A DNA stretch of 64,000 nucleotides, taken from the NCBI GenBank assembly GCA_041663425.1, contig JBAYMS010000005.1:1-64000 (forward strand), read 5' to 3'. Positions 18,104-26,478 of this stretch are shown in pieces. Source of the stretch: FEN-1322 sp041663425 (GTDB taxonomy: Bacteria; Omnitrophota; Gorgyraeia; 2-01-FULL-45-10). A program made the translations under genes and the position numbers. The notes beneath the pieces were generated by a model, which searched no databases, had not been told where the DNA came from, and saw nothing but the letters and a program-made list of their open reading frames with translations. Within the stretch, counting starts at the first letter, position 1, and every line of letters starts with the position of its first letter.

Positions 18104-18820
18104 TCACTTCACTTTCAAAATTTTATGTATCTGAGGAATTACCCGCATATTGATAAAGTCGTTCCTGGATCCGACTTCTAAAAACTTAAGCAGCCTATCA
18201 CGATCTATGCTTTTATCGGCCGGGCTTACAGGAGAGACCGGCTGCAGTATAAAAGGTATATTTTTATGCGACTTCTTTATCAGCTGTATCGCCTTCTCAA
18301 TATCTTCGATGTTTGTCTCGGGCGTAACTACCGCTTTAACGAATACCTTCTTTTTTGATGCTATCTTAAGAAATTCAGCGTGCTCAGACCAGTACTCTCT
18401 CTCGCCGGTGGCGGATGGCAGCTTAAAGTCCATGGCAACTATGTCCACAAGGTCTATTATATTCGACAACTCGCCTGGAAGGGTGCCATTAGTTTCTAAA
18501 TATGATTTAAATCCCCTGTTTTTCTTCATCGTCTTAAGAAGGTCTTCCAGAAAATCCCAGTACAAAAGCGGTTCACCTCCGGTAAAAGAAACGGAATGGT
18601 GCGGCCCTTTTTCAGCATCCATAGCTTTTATGTGTCTCGAAAGCTCTATGGAAGTGTATTCCTTGGGCTCGGAGCTCCTGGTTTCATCGCAAAATACACA
18701 ATTAAGATTGCACTTCTTAAACCTGACGAATATCTGTTTCGCGCCGAGGAATATGCCCTCTCCCTGTATCGATGAAAAAATTTCCGTTATTTCTGCTTTA
18801 ACATTGTTCATATATTTCAT
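18104..18820 (-). CDS. queE: 7-carboxy-7-deazaguanine synthase (QueE), radical SAM
   Basis: 238 aa. Converts 6-carboxytetrahydropterin to CDG. Cluster Cys are C37, C41, C44 in KKCNLNCVFC; FTGGEPLLY supplies the SAM contact; FSSIQGEGIFLG near the N-terminus is the substrate-binding family signature. The Met at 18820 overlaps the queC stop as ATGA, supporting this start over the second Met at 18811. Confidence 0.97.
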   Translation of the reverse strand: MKYMNNVKAEITEIFSSIQGEGIFLGAKQIFVRFKKCNLNCVFCDETRSSEPKEYTSIELSRHIKAMDAEKGPHHSVSFTGGEPLLYWDFLEDLLKTMKKNRGFKSYLETNGTLPGELSNIIDLVDIVAMDFKLPSATGEREYWSEHAEFLKIASKKKVFVKAVVTPETNIEDIEKAIQLIKKSHKNIPFILQPVSPVSPADKSIDRDRLLKFLEVGSRNDFINMRVIPQIHKILKVK

Positions 18821-19494
18821 CTTTCGGTTGTATCGTCAATGCCGGCTTCCTTAAAACCTCTCGCCCTTAACACACAGGAATCGCATTCGCCGCAGGGCTT
18901 TGCCCCGCCTTTGTAACAAGACCAGGTATACTTAAAAGGAACTTTCAGACGCTGCCCCAACTCAACAATTTTCTTCTTAGGCATTTTTATAAGCGGTGAA
19001 ATCAGCTTAAGCCTGTTTTCAATGCCGCGCTTGGTTCCGATCCTTATCACGCGGTCAAAAGCTTCAATATATTCTTTACGGCAATCCGGATAACCGCTCG
19101 AATCCTCAGAATGAGCACCGATAAATATCGCATCGGCTCCTATTGCTTCTGCGTAAGACGCCGCAATGCTCAAAAATATCGTATTGCGCGCAGGCACATA
19201 CGTCGACGGCACACCGGATCTTTTTATTACCGCCGGATGCCGGCGTAAAGGCAGGTTGAGTTTTTTATCAAGCAAGCTCGAACCGCCCCAGGGCATCCCT
19301 ATTTTAACCGTTCTTAAATCAGCGCCTGCCGCTCTGGCAATCTTCGCGGCCATTTTCATCTCAATGCGGTGGCGCTGGCCGTAATCAAAATTAAGGCAAT
19401 AGCATTCATACCCCCTGTTCTTTGCAAAAAACAGGGTAACTGCCGAATCTAGTCCGCCCGAAAGAAGTACAACCGATTTTTTCTTAGTTGCCAT
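18817..19494 (-). CDS. queC: 7-cyano-7-deazaguanine synthase (QueC)
   Basis: 225 aa from the ATG at 19494, where the PP-loop begins within a few residues (VVLLSGGLDSAVTL). An in-frame ATG at 19530 would overlap queD by 32 nt and gives an unneeded extension, although it has a GGGAG upstream. ATP-dependent conversion of CDG to preQ0. C-terminal zinc Cys are in CYKGGAKPCGECDSC. It starts 4 nt after the queD stop. Confidence 0.96.
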   Translation of the reverse strand: MATKKKSVVLLSGGLDSAVTLFFAKNRGYECYCLNFDYGQRHRIEMKMAAKIARAAGADLRTVKIGMPWGGSSLLDKKLNLPLRRHPAVIKRSGVPSTYVPARNTIFLSIAASYAEAIGADAIFIGAHSEDSSGYPDCRKEYIEAFDRVIRIGTKRGIENRLKLISPLIKMPKKKIVELGQRLKVPFKYTWSCYKGGAKPCGECDSCVLRARGFKEAGIDDTTER

Positions 19495-19498
19495 TTTT

Positions 19499-19855
19499 TT
19501 ATTCAAAATAAACGGCGCAGGATTTTTCATTCTCCCATACCGCGATCGAATACACGCTCTTCATATTTTTCTTCAGTTTGTCGTAAATAAATTTCGCTAT
19601 ATTCTCCGAGGTAGGATTTACTTTTTTAAAAAATTCCAGCTCGTTCAGATAAGAATGATCAAATTCCTCAACGCTGTCTTTAAGCGCCTTTTTCGCGATC
19701 TTAAAATCTACGGCCAGGCCATTTTCATCAAGATCTTTATATCGGAAAACGGCCTCCACTATCCAGTTGTGGCCATGCAATTTTTCACATTTCCCTTCGT
19801 AGTTCCTCAGGTTATGCGCCGCACTGAAATCTGTTTTAACTTTTATCTCAAACAT
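19499..19855 (-). CDS. queD: 6-carboxy-5,6,7,8-tetrahydropterin synthase (QueD)
   Basis: 118 aa, full length for QueD/PTPS. Makes 6-carboxytetrahydropterin from dihydroneopterin triphosphate, the first dedicated queuosine step after GTP cyclohydrolase I. Zinc His14 (SAAHNL) and His27/His29 (KLHGHNW) and catalytic Cys23 are all present. It starts immediately after the murI stop codon. No folE gene is in the window. Confidence 0.96.
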   Translation of the reverse strand: MFEIKVKTDFSAAHNLRNYEGKCEKLHGHNWIVEAVFRYKDLDENGLAVDFKIAKKALKDSVEEFDHSYLNELEFFKKVNPTSENIAKFIYDKLKKNMKSVYSIAVWENEKSCAVYFE

Positions 19856-20653
19856 TTAAACTGCTCTCTTTACGCATTTTATTTTTCTCTTCAGAAATTT
19901 CTCGCCTATGCGGACGAACCGGTTTGGCTCGTCGCTGACAAAGAACCTGTGGTCTCCTGCTTTTTTCGAAGCATTCAGCAGACCGCTCGCATCAAGTATG
20001 TCCCTGGCCTCTTTTGCCACCTCGTTTGCAGAATCTACAAGAACAACTCCGGGTCCCATAACTTTTTTAAGCACATTTTTCAAAATAGGGTAATGAGTGC
20101 AGCCCATTATAAGAGTGTCGACACGTTTTCCTTTTAAAGGCTTCAGATAAATTTGCGTAACGGTCTTCGTAACGTCTTTATCATCCCAGCCCTCTTCCAC
20201 CAGAGGAACAAACAACGGACAGGCCTGGGTAAACACAGAATATCGCGGACTTATCTTCTTTACCGCCTTCTCATAAGCCCCGGAAGAAACGGTAGCGTTA
20301 GTCCCTATAACACCTATACGATTATTACGCGTAACACTGACCGCCTGTCTTGCGCCGGGTCCTATAACACCTATCACCGGAACCCTGAAACACCTTTTCA
20401 AAAAATCGAGACTGAGCGAAGATGCGGTATTGCATGCAACTATAACCAGCTTAACATTATGTTCCATGAGAAATTCAACATTCTCGACGGAAAACTTGGT
20501 AACCGTTTCTTTCGACTTAGTGCCATAAGGAACCCTTGCGGTATCTCCGAAATAGACCAGGTTTTCATTGGGTAGCATCTCCTGGATCTTGCCGACGACC
20601 GTAAGACCGCCAACACCGGAATCAAATATGCCTATAGGTCTCGAATCACTCAT
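19856..20653 (-). CDS. murI: Glutamate racemase
   Basis: 265 aa. Supplies D-glutamate for peptidoglycan. Both catalytic Cys are present: Cys74 in VACNTASS and Cys185 in MGCTHYP; the start IGIFDSGVGGLTVV is the substrate-binding loop. It overlaps the amidase stop by 4 nt, pairing a precursor enzyme with a wall hydrolase, and is followed directly by queD. Confidence 0.97.
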   Translation of the reverse strand: MSDSRPIGIFDSGVGGLTVVGKIQEMLPNENLVYFGDTARVPYGTKSKETVTKFSVENVEFLMEHNVKLVIVACNTASSLSLDFLKRCFRVPVIGVIGPGARQAVSVTRNNRIGVIGTNATVSSGAYEKAVKKISPRYSVFTQACPLFVPLVEEGWDDKDVTKTVTQIYLKPLKGKRVDTLIMGCTHYPILKNVLKKVMGPGVVLVDSANEVAKEARDILDASGLLNASKKAGDHRFFVSDEPNRFVRIGEKFLKRKIKCVKRAV

Positions 20654-21780
20654 ATCCTTGTAAAACCCTCTGTCTTTTCGTATTCTCTTTTGTATCTCAG
20701 TATGCCCTGAGCTATAGACTCTGCCAGCCGGCCAAGAAAATCAGGATCTTTCAGTTTAAGCTCCTCGTATCTATTGCTTATATAACCGGCCTCTACAAGG
20801 ACTGCCGGAATATTAGTATGCTTAAGAACATAGAACCTCGCGCTCCTTATCCCCCTATTCCCTATAGCCAGACTATCATTTATAGAATCACAAATATAGC
20901 TGGCAAGCTCGGCGGATTCCAGCCTATTCTCTGTAAGTGTCATATCCCAGAGAGTTTTGTCAAGCGGCCGGGAATGCTGAGCCGATGCCGCCTCGTCCAT
21001 CTTCAGCGAAGAGTTTTCAAATGCTTCGAGCGCACGGGCATTATCGTCTGTAGCGTTAGAAAGATAATAACATTCAAACCCCCTCATAAGCCTTGAACGT
21101 GAAGCATTTATATGTACGCTTACAAAAATATCCGCACCGCTTTTGTTCGCTATCTCTGAGCGCCGGGGAAGAGGTATAAAAACATCGCTGTCTCTGGTCA
21201 TAATGACTTTAATGCCCGCTTCTTCCAATAAGGATTTAATTTTTCTGGCCAACTGAAGAGTCAGGTTTTTTTCTTTAATATGAAGTCTTCTGCCTATAGC
21301 TCCGGGATCATTGCCGCCATGGCCCGGATCCAGGACTATCGTTTTTATTGCAAATCTTTTAGCCCCCTCTGCCGCAACGGGAGTTTTCACGACAGGACGG
21401 TAAACTACCATATCCCCCATATTATTTCTTATAAACGAAATAGGGATAAACAGCTCCCCGCCTCTCATAGTGGCGGGTTTATCCATCTTTACAATATCTG
21501 CATTTAATAGCGCCCTGTCTCCCCCATCCCGCAGAATTATTTTGGTTGAGCCTTTGCGAATAAAAGCCGTCCTGGCAAAAGTATCATATTTATAATCAAA
21601 ACCGTAAAAATCGCATATTTTCACGAGTGGTATATACTCGGAACCATTTAATATCCTTACATCCTTCTGCAAAGATGCATCAAGTTTAGAATACGATGCC
21701 CTGGTCGCGCATCCGGATAAAAATGCAATGGCACAACATATAATAATTATAGGGTAATATTTGTAATAATTTTTTTTCAT
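20650..21780 (-). CDS. N-acetylmuramoyl-L-alanine amidase, lipoprotein (Amidase_3)
   Basis: 376 aa from the ATG at 21780. A longer frame to 21885 runs into tRNA-Leu and is an artefact. Lipoprotein signal with lipobox FLSGC (Cys about 23); residues about 35-150 resemble the copper-amine-oxidase-N-type stalk domain; Amidase_3 fills the rest. Zinc and catalytic residues: LDPGHGG, the Glu in IKEKNLTL, VHINAS, and LVEAGYISN. It cleaves the amide bond between MurNAc and the stem peptide in the periplasm. The start is 19 nt from the mature 3' end of tRNA-Leu. Confidence 0.93.
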   Translation of the reverse strand: MKKNYYKYYPIIIICCAIAFLSGCATRASYSKLDASLQKDVRILNGSEYIPLVKICDFYGFDYKYDTFARTAFIRKGSTKIILRDGGDRALLNADIVKMDKPATMRGGELFIPISFIRNNMGDMVVYRPVVKTPVAAEGAKRFAIKTIVLDPGHGGNDPGAIGRRLHIKEKNLTLQLARKIKSLLEEAGIKVIMTRDSDVFIPLPRRSEIANKSGADIFVSVHINASRSRLMRGFECYYLSNATDDNARALEAFENSSLKMDEAASAQHSRPLDKTLWDMTLTENRLESAELASYICDSINDSLAIGNRGIRSARFYVLKHTNIPAVLVEAGYISNRYEELKLKDPDFLGRLAESIAQGILRYKREYEKTEGFTRI

Positions 21781-21798
21781 AATAGTATAAAGTATAAG

Positions 21799-21883
21799 TG
21801 GTGCGGAGAGGGGGATTTGAACCCCCAAGGCTTGCGCCACAGGCTTCTGAGACCTGCGTGTCTGCCAGTTCCACCATCTCCGC
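21799..21883 (-). tRNA. tRNA-Leu (anticodon CAG)
   Basis: 85 nt class II tRNA on the minus strand. Acceptor GCGGAGA pairs with TCTCCGC; D-arm GTGGAACTGGCAGACAC; anticodon stem CAGGT/GCCTG around CTCAGAA (anticodon CAG); long variable arm; T-arm GGGGG-TTCAAAT-CCCCC; discriminator A and encoded CCA. Confidence 0.96.
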
Positions 21884-21970
21884 ATACCGCAATTTCACTC
21901 AACTCAAACAGCTTTTAGGTATTTTGTGTCCCGAGCAAGGCTATCGTTTATCTCCGGCCGTGCCGAGGGA

Positions 21971-21993
21971 CCAGTTCCACCATCTCCGCATAC
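21971..21993 (-). repeat. Partial copy of the tRNA-Leu 5' end (tRNA remnant)
   Basis: 23 nt identical to 21865-21887, which covers the first 19 bases of tRNA-Leu plus 4 bases upstream, in the same orientation, about 106 nt away. After that the sequence departs and no anticodon or T-arm can be folded well. This looks like a decayed second tRNA-Leu copy or the scar of recombination at the tRNA gene. Confidence 0.75.
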
Positions 21994-22058
21994 ATTTAAA
22001 CAAAATTCCGGCAATATTAAGCTTATTAGTATACCTCAAAACCGCGGCGCTGGCAAGG

Positions 22059-22087
22059 TTGATTTCACGTCGATATTGTGCTATATT
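22059..22087 (+). promoter_or_regulatory. Sigma-70-like promoter for smpB
   Basis: TTGATT (22059-22064), 17-nt spacer, TATATT (22082-22087). The smpB ATG lies only 11 nt beyond the -10 box, so the transcript would have almost no 5' leader and no room for a Shine-Dalgarno site. Confidence 0.55.
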
Positions 22088-22098
22088 AAGTTTTGAAA

Positions 22099-22554
22099 AT
22101 GGCAGATAACATTATAGCGACTAATAGACACGCACGGTTTGAATACAACATACTCGAGAGCTTTGAGGCTGGTATAGCACTTACTGGTACAGAGGTCAAA
22201 TCGCTGCGAACCGCCAAGGCAAGCCTGGCCAACGGCTTTGCCAGAGTCGAAGGCAATAATGCGGTTTTTCTGTATAATATGCACATAGCACCTTACGCAT
22301 TCGGGAATATCGCAAACCCCGATCCGTTAAGGCCGAGAAAATTGCTTCTGCACAAGAGAGAGATAAAAAGACTTGCGGCGGATATCACGACTAAGAAATT
22401 AACATTGATACCGCTTAAAGCTTACTTTAAAAATGGCATAGTTAAAATTGAGCTTGGGCTGGCAAAAGGAAAAAAGCTTTACGATAAACGCGATGTTATC
22501 AAGAAGCGGGATTCTGACAGAGAGCTTAAAAGAATTTTGAGAAATAAAGCTTAA
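22099..22554 (+). CDS. smpB: SsrA-binding protein SmpB
   Basis: 151 aa from the ATG at 22099; a TTG two codons upstream (22093) is open but less likely. SmpB binds tmRNA and fits it into stalled ribosomes. Family features: ATNRHARFEYNILESFEAGIALTGTEVKSLR at the N-terminus is split here only for reference to residues 6-36; the basic C-terminal tail KKLYDKRDVIKKRDSDRE contacts the decoding centre. It is one of the two plus-strand genes in the window and sits 22 nt before the tmRNA gene it serves. Confidence 0.97.
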   Translation: MADNIIATNRHARFEYNILESFEAGIALTGTEVKSLRTAKASLANGFARVEGNNAVFLYNMHIAPYAFGNIANPDPLRPRKLLLHKREIKRLAADITTKKLTLIPLKAYFKNGIVKIELGLAKGKKLYDKRDVIKKRDSDRELKRILRNKA

Positions 22555-22576
22555 TATTGTTCTTTAATATATCGTC

Positions 22577-22993
22577 GGGGGTGAAAGGTTTCGACCCAGA
22601 TGAGCAAGGCATAAGCAGCATGTAGAGGTTGCTAGGAGGCCTCTTAAAACACCTGGCAAAAAATCAAATGCTGAAAACTTCACAGTTCCAGCTACGGTAA
22701 ACGAACTCCTGAACACCATGCAAGTGGTGCCGGGACCAGTTCTACCGGTCGCGTTACCTTTATAAGGTAACCCGTCAACCAGTTCTTTTCCTGCGGGGGC
22801 TGGATTGACGACACACAGCAGGATGGCCCGGAAAGTTTAGCCTTTGGCGATCCGGGCGAGACATCTAAAAGGATACCCTTTTGAAATTCCGCCTATTGAA
22901 GTTCATGAGGGGAAATTAAAGATTAGGATAAACATGTAGCGGCTTTTGTTTTGACGTTCGGGGACGCGGGTTCAATTCCCGCCACCTCCACCA
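22577..22993 (+). ncRNA. ssrA: Transfer-messenger RNA (tmRNA)
   Basis: 417 nt. The tRNA-like ends are clear: 5' GGGGGTG pairs with CACCTCC (one G-T pair), the 5' part carries AAAGGTTTCGAC, and the 3' part has GCGGG-TTCAATT-CCCGC T-arm, discriminator A and encoded CCA. The mRNA-like region starts near 22655 with GGC AAA AAA TCA, giving a tag beginning GKKSNAENFTVPA, similar in style to GKTN-type tags of Firmicutes. That frame does not stop until 22763-22765, which is odd. Pseudoknot-forming GC segments follow. One-piece type, directly downstream of smpB. Confidence 0.95.
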
Positions 22994-23053
22994 ATTTTAG
23001 CTGCTATTAAACTCCGGCTAAAATTTCAAAGGAAAAAACGTAGTTTTTTCCTT
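22993..23053 (+). terminator. Two hairpins after tmRNA (probable terminator)
   Basis: First stem AATTTTAGC/GCTAAAATT (22993-23001 with 23017-23025) starts on the last base of tmRNA. Second is a perfect 11-bp stem AAGGAAAAAAC-GTA-GTTTTTTCCTT (23029-23053), which ends in a T-rich arm and can act as an intrinsic terminator. Confidence 0.55.
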
Positions 23054-23149
23054 ATGACGCTCGCACCTCACCTCTCAATATCTTCGAGTGCTCGCTGTAT
23101 CCTTTTTCCTTAAATGTATTTCGCAAAAATAATGATAATTTCTTAGCTT

Positions 23150-23179
23150 AAGGAAAGGAGAAATATTTCTCCTTTCCTT
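23150..23179. repeat. Perfect 30-nt palindrome (15-bp arms)
   Basis: AAGGAAAGGAGAAAT joined directly to ATTTCTCCTTTCCTT, with no loop bases. It lies between tmRNA (plus) and the ydjC-like gene (minus), whose transcripts converge, so a bidirectional terminator is the simplest reading. The rest of 22994-23232 holds no gene. A small GTCGC-TTC-GCGAC hairpin lies at 23206-23218. Confidence 0.6.
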
Positions 23180-23232
23180 AAAAATCTTTTTCTCTTTACA
23201 TAAGTGTCGCTTCGCGACCTAAAACCTGTGGA

Positions 23233-24087
23233 TTATTTTTCCTGCAGTTTGGCAAGTTCACTGAAAGTAATGAGTTTGATACCGTTATCGGCTATGGCTT
23301 TCTTAATGCGGCGGCTTGTTAATGCGGCAAGGTCAGTTTCGCAATTTCGGTGAAATACGCACCTATCCAAAACTTCAGCGCTTATAAATCCGGGATGTGC
23401 TACAAGCTCTGTAACACCGTCGGGTAGTTCGGTCAGCATCTGCATTAATATATCTTCTCTGATGTTTCCCGAATCGAATAATCCGAGAAAATTATCAGTG
23501 TGAAGGACGGATGCCTTATTAAGCGCACGTATCATATTTTTATCAAAATATCCCAGGATAATTTTTTTAAATAATTTGTTCGCGTTATACGGATAAGCAA
23601 ATCTGTCTCTATGCAGATATCTTATAGCGGGGATGCTATATTCTTTTGCTAGTTGTATGAAGATATCTAATATTCCGGGCAGCATGTGGATATGCTGATG
23701 ACTACTAAGGCTTGTTATGGGCAGACCGGATTCTTTCAGCCTTTCGACCTGGCTCTTCAATTCTATATATATATGCGTTGAGCTTATTTTGCCTAAAAGA
23801 AAAGGTAAAAGAAAACCCGCATAGCCTTTATGAAATCTTCCGTCCCTGGTGACAAGGCTTGCTACCTCGGAAGGATCGCTCACGGGGGCAGTTTCAGTAA
23901 GAGCAAGATGCGCGCTTATCTCTTTTAATTTAGCGACCCTAAGAAGCGCCATAGCATCGTAAAAGGCCGCGCCGGAAGAGAGAACATTAACGGCTGTGGT
24001 TATCCCCGCCTCACAGCTTTTCATGATGCCGCGGTTTATACTATCGGACAGCCCCAGGTCATCAGCGCTAACTATAAGATACTTCAT
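23233..24087 (-). CDS. YdjC/ChbG-family carbohydrate deacetylase
   Basis: 284 aa. Metal-dependent deacetylase fold acting on N-acetylated sugars. Asp pair in VSADDLGLSDSIN, then SSHQHIHML (metal His) and ELVAHPGF near the C-terminus. Relatives include chitooligosaccharide deacetylase ChbG and the hopanoid-locus protein HpnK. It overlaps the GT2 gene by 4 nt at the end of a GT39-GT2-deacetylase run, so the likely substrate is a lipid-linked or envelope aminosugar. Confidence 0.9.
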   Translation of the reverse strand: MKYLIVSADDLGLSDSINRGIMKSCEAGITTAVNVLSSGAAFYDAMALLRVAKLKEISAHLALTETAPVSDPSEVASLVTRDGRFHKGYAGFLLPFLLGKISSTHIYIELKSQVERLKESGLPITSLSSHQHIHMLPGILDIFIQLAKEYSIPAIRYLHRDRFAYPYNANKLFKKIILGYFDKNMIRALNKASVLHTDNFLGLFDSGNIREDILMQMLTELPDGVTELVAHPGFISAEVLDRCVFHRNCETDLAALTSRRIKKAIADNGIKLITFSELAKLQEK

Positions 24088-24776
24088 TTCGAAAACCTAT
24101 ACTTCAGCATATCCCAGAATGTCCTCGCGACTACGCTCATTCTCGATATCGTTGATTCTCCTTTTGTGCGCAGTTCAAATATTAGCCCATACTGTTTTAT
24201 AGCAAACCCTCTCCTCGCCGCCTCGGCAAATATTTCGACATCTATGAAAGGACTTCTTGATTTCAGATCGAGCCCTTCTATAACTTTTCTCTTATATATT
24301 TTAAGACCGGAATTTATATCCCTTATTTTAAGACCGAAAAGAATCCGAACCAGGAAATTGTAACCTTTCGACATTATAATACGCTTAAGACTAGCGTCTT
24401 TTAAGACCAGGCTGTATGCCGTAACGACATCCGCGCCATTAAGCATATCGAGAGCGCCTTTTATATCCTTTTCTCTGGCAGGGAGATCTGAATCAGTATA
24501 TATCACAACTCCCTTGGAAGAATTTTTCAGGCCTTCTTTCAAAGCACCGCCGAATTTTGTATTAACTTTAAGCCGTACGGATTTTATATGCTTATCAGCT
24601 GAGGCTAATTTATCAACAATGTCACCGCTTCCGTCGGTAGAAGCATCGTCAACTATCACTATTTCGTAGTCATCCGCTATCTCCGACGCCAGAGCTGTCG
24701 CGCGCCTTAAGGTCTCCTCAATATTCTCAGCCTCATTGAACATCGGAAATACGAAAGATATGCTATGTTTTATCAT
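24084..24776 (-). CDS. Glycosyltransferase family 2 (dolichyl/undecaprenyl-phosphate sugar synthase-like)
   Basis: 230 aa GT-A enzyme: SFVFPMFNEAENIEETL, IVIVDDASTDGS and TDSDLPA (DXD-like) are all present. The C-terminal half (GLKIRDINSGLKIYKR, RSPFIDVEIFAEAARRG) is typical of enzymes that load a sugar on polyprenyl phosphate. No membrane helices, so cytoplasmic face. It overlaps both neighbours by 4 nt and would supply the lipid-linked donor for the GT39 protein. Confidence 0.9.
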   Translation of the reverse strand: MIKHSISFVFPMFNEAENIEETLRRATALASEIADDYEIVIVDDASTDGSGDIVDKLASADKHIKSVRLKVNTKFGGALKEGLKNSSKGVVIYTDSDLPAREKDIKGALDMLNGADVVTAYSLVLKDASLKRIIMSKGYNFLVRILFGLKIRDINSGLKIYKRKVIEGLDLKSRSPFIDVEIFAEAARRGFAIKQYGLIFELRTKGESTISRMSVVARTFWDMLKYRFSK

Positions 24777-26443
24777 TTAACAAATTCTCTTTTCAGGATA
24801 TAGACGCCATCGTCCGGTTCGACATTGGTTACTATCGACCTTTTCCCTACGGTATATAACAGGTAGGTCGGCTTAACATATTCATTATTTATCGCCGGAT
24901 CATACAGCCCTCTGTGGTTTTTATCCTTTATTACAGCCCAGACCCGTTTATCCGAATTTAAAAAATTTACCATAATGTGGTGTTTATCCAGGTCTACCGG
25001 AAATTTATCCGCGTAAAACGCAAGCCCGGGAAGATAGTTGCTCTGTGAACCGAGCGCCTCGCCCTCTTTGATCAGCAGGCGCAATTTGCCGCTCACTTCT
25101 TTGCTCGATTCGTAGCGCTCAACATCCGGCAATACGTAAAAATCAAGCGGCAGTATCAGTGCTGCCAAAGACACTACAATTAGACAAAAAGACGCGAAAT
25201 GTTTTTTCTTTAAAAATAAAACTGCCGAGGCAATAAATCCAAAGACTAACACAAGACTCGAGAAGACAACTCCTTTTAATATTTCGGGCATGTCGATCTT
25301 TACAAATATAGACAAACCTACAGCACCCGCTATGATCGCTATTGCCAATAAATAATAAGATACCTTCACCCCTGCAGCGACGGATCCGGATATTTTGCCT
25401 GAATTTAAAAATTCATTCCATAGCGCGCCGACTATAAGCGCGAGCGATATGAAAGTCGGGAAAACATACGTCGGTAATTTTGTGCGGGACGCTGAGAAAA
25501 ACAGGAAAATCACAAAGAACCAAACCAGCGCAAAAACAGAGCCTTTTGCTTCTACCCGCCCATCGCCCCTGGCCCCCTGTCTATTTTTGAATATATACCA
25601 GAAACCAAATGGTAAAAATATGCTCCATGGGAAAAATCCTGCCATAATAACCGGGATATTATAATAAAATTGAGAGCCGATCTTGTGCTCCGACTGCATA
25701 AACCTCGTAACATTATGGAATCCGAAGAAAGCATCGATAAATTCCATACCGTGAAGCTTATAAGCCGTAAAATACCATGGCCCGGCAATGACCACGAATA
25801 TCAGAACGCACCATCCAAATGGTATCTTCTTTAAACTGCCGAGATCTCCAACTATAGCCAGAAATATAATAAATGCCAGGACGGGCAGCGCAATTGCTAT
25901 TGGCCCTTTCGCTAGGACCGCGAAAGCAAAAGCGGCGGATGATAATATGTAAAAGGATTTCTTATTTTTCAGATACCCATAGAAGAAAAACAGGACGCCA
26001 AGCAGCATAAATGCCGTCAATGTCATGTCGGTAATGCATGCTCTGGAAAGCACTATATATTCTACGTTTGTGGCCAATATCACCGCTGATAAAAAACCTG
26101 CTTTTTTACCGAAGAGCACAGACCCAAGAAAATACATAGCTATAACACCTATCAGGCCAAACAATGCTGATGGCAGCCTCGCAGACATTTCATTCACCCC
26201 GAATATTTTATATGAAATTTCTATCAGCCAGTATATCAGGATAGGTTTTTCAAACTGCGGTTTGCCGTAAAGATACGGAGTCGTCCAGTCACCCTTATTG
26301 ACCATCTCTTTTGCCGTCTGGGCATAGAAAGTCTCATCGGGGTCGGTAAGCGCCATATCCCCTAATTTAAATAAAAACAGATATGCGCATAATATTACTA
26401 ATAACGTTACGGCAAGGTATGGTTTTTTGAGGATTTTATCCAT
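24773..26443 (-). CDS. GT39/ArnT-like polytopic glycosyltransferase
   Basis: 556 aa. About 11-12 transmembrane helices, with the GT-C acidic motif ALTDPDETFYAQ in the first external loop and a KPQFEKPILIYWL block, both typical of ArnT (aminoarabinose to lipid A) and related PMT proteins. The C-terminal soluble part (about 455-556) faces the periplasm. It probably moves a sugar from polyprenyl phosphate to a lipid or protein acceptor. The GT2 and deacetylase genes next to it mirror the donor-making part of an Arn-like route. Confidence 0.9.
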   Translation of the reverse strand: MDKILKKPYLAVTLLVILCAYLFLFKLGDMALTDPDETFYAQTAKEMVNKGDWTTPYLYGKPQFEKPILIYWLIEISYKIFGVNEMSARLPSALFGLIGVIAMYFLGSVLFGKKAGFLSAVILATNVEYIVLSRACITDMTLTAFMLLGVLFFFYGYLKNKKSFYILSSAAFAFAVLAKGPIAIALPVLAFIIFLAIVGDLGSLKKIPFGWCVLIFVVIAGPWYFTAYKLHGMEFIDAFFGFHNVTRFMQSEHKIGSQFYYNIPVIMAGFFPWSIFLPFGFWYIFKNRQGARGDGRVEAKGSVFALVWFFVIFLFFSASRTKLPTYVFPTFISLALIVGALWNEFLNSGKISGSVAAGVKVSYYLLAIAIIAGAVGLSIFVKIDMPEILKGVVFSSLVLVFGFIASAVLFLKKKHFASFCLIVVSLAALILPLDFYVLPDVERYESSKEVSGKLRLLIKEGEALGSQSNYLPGLAFYADKFPVDLDKHHIMVNFLNSDKRVWAVIKDKNHRGLYDPAINNEYVKPTYLLYTVGKRSIVTNVEPDDGVYILKREFVK

Positions 26444-26478
26444 ATTTTCTTAAAGGTTACTATAAAACTAGCATCCTG

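Noticed and set aside
21781..21885. N-terminal extension of the amidase frame over tRNA-Leu
   Set aside because: The extra residues are translated from the tRNA gene; the ATG at 21780 gives a clean lipoprotein signal.
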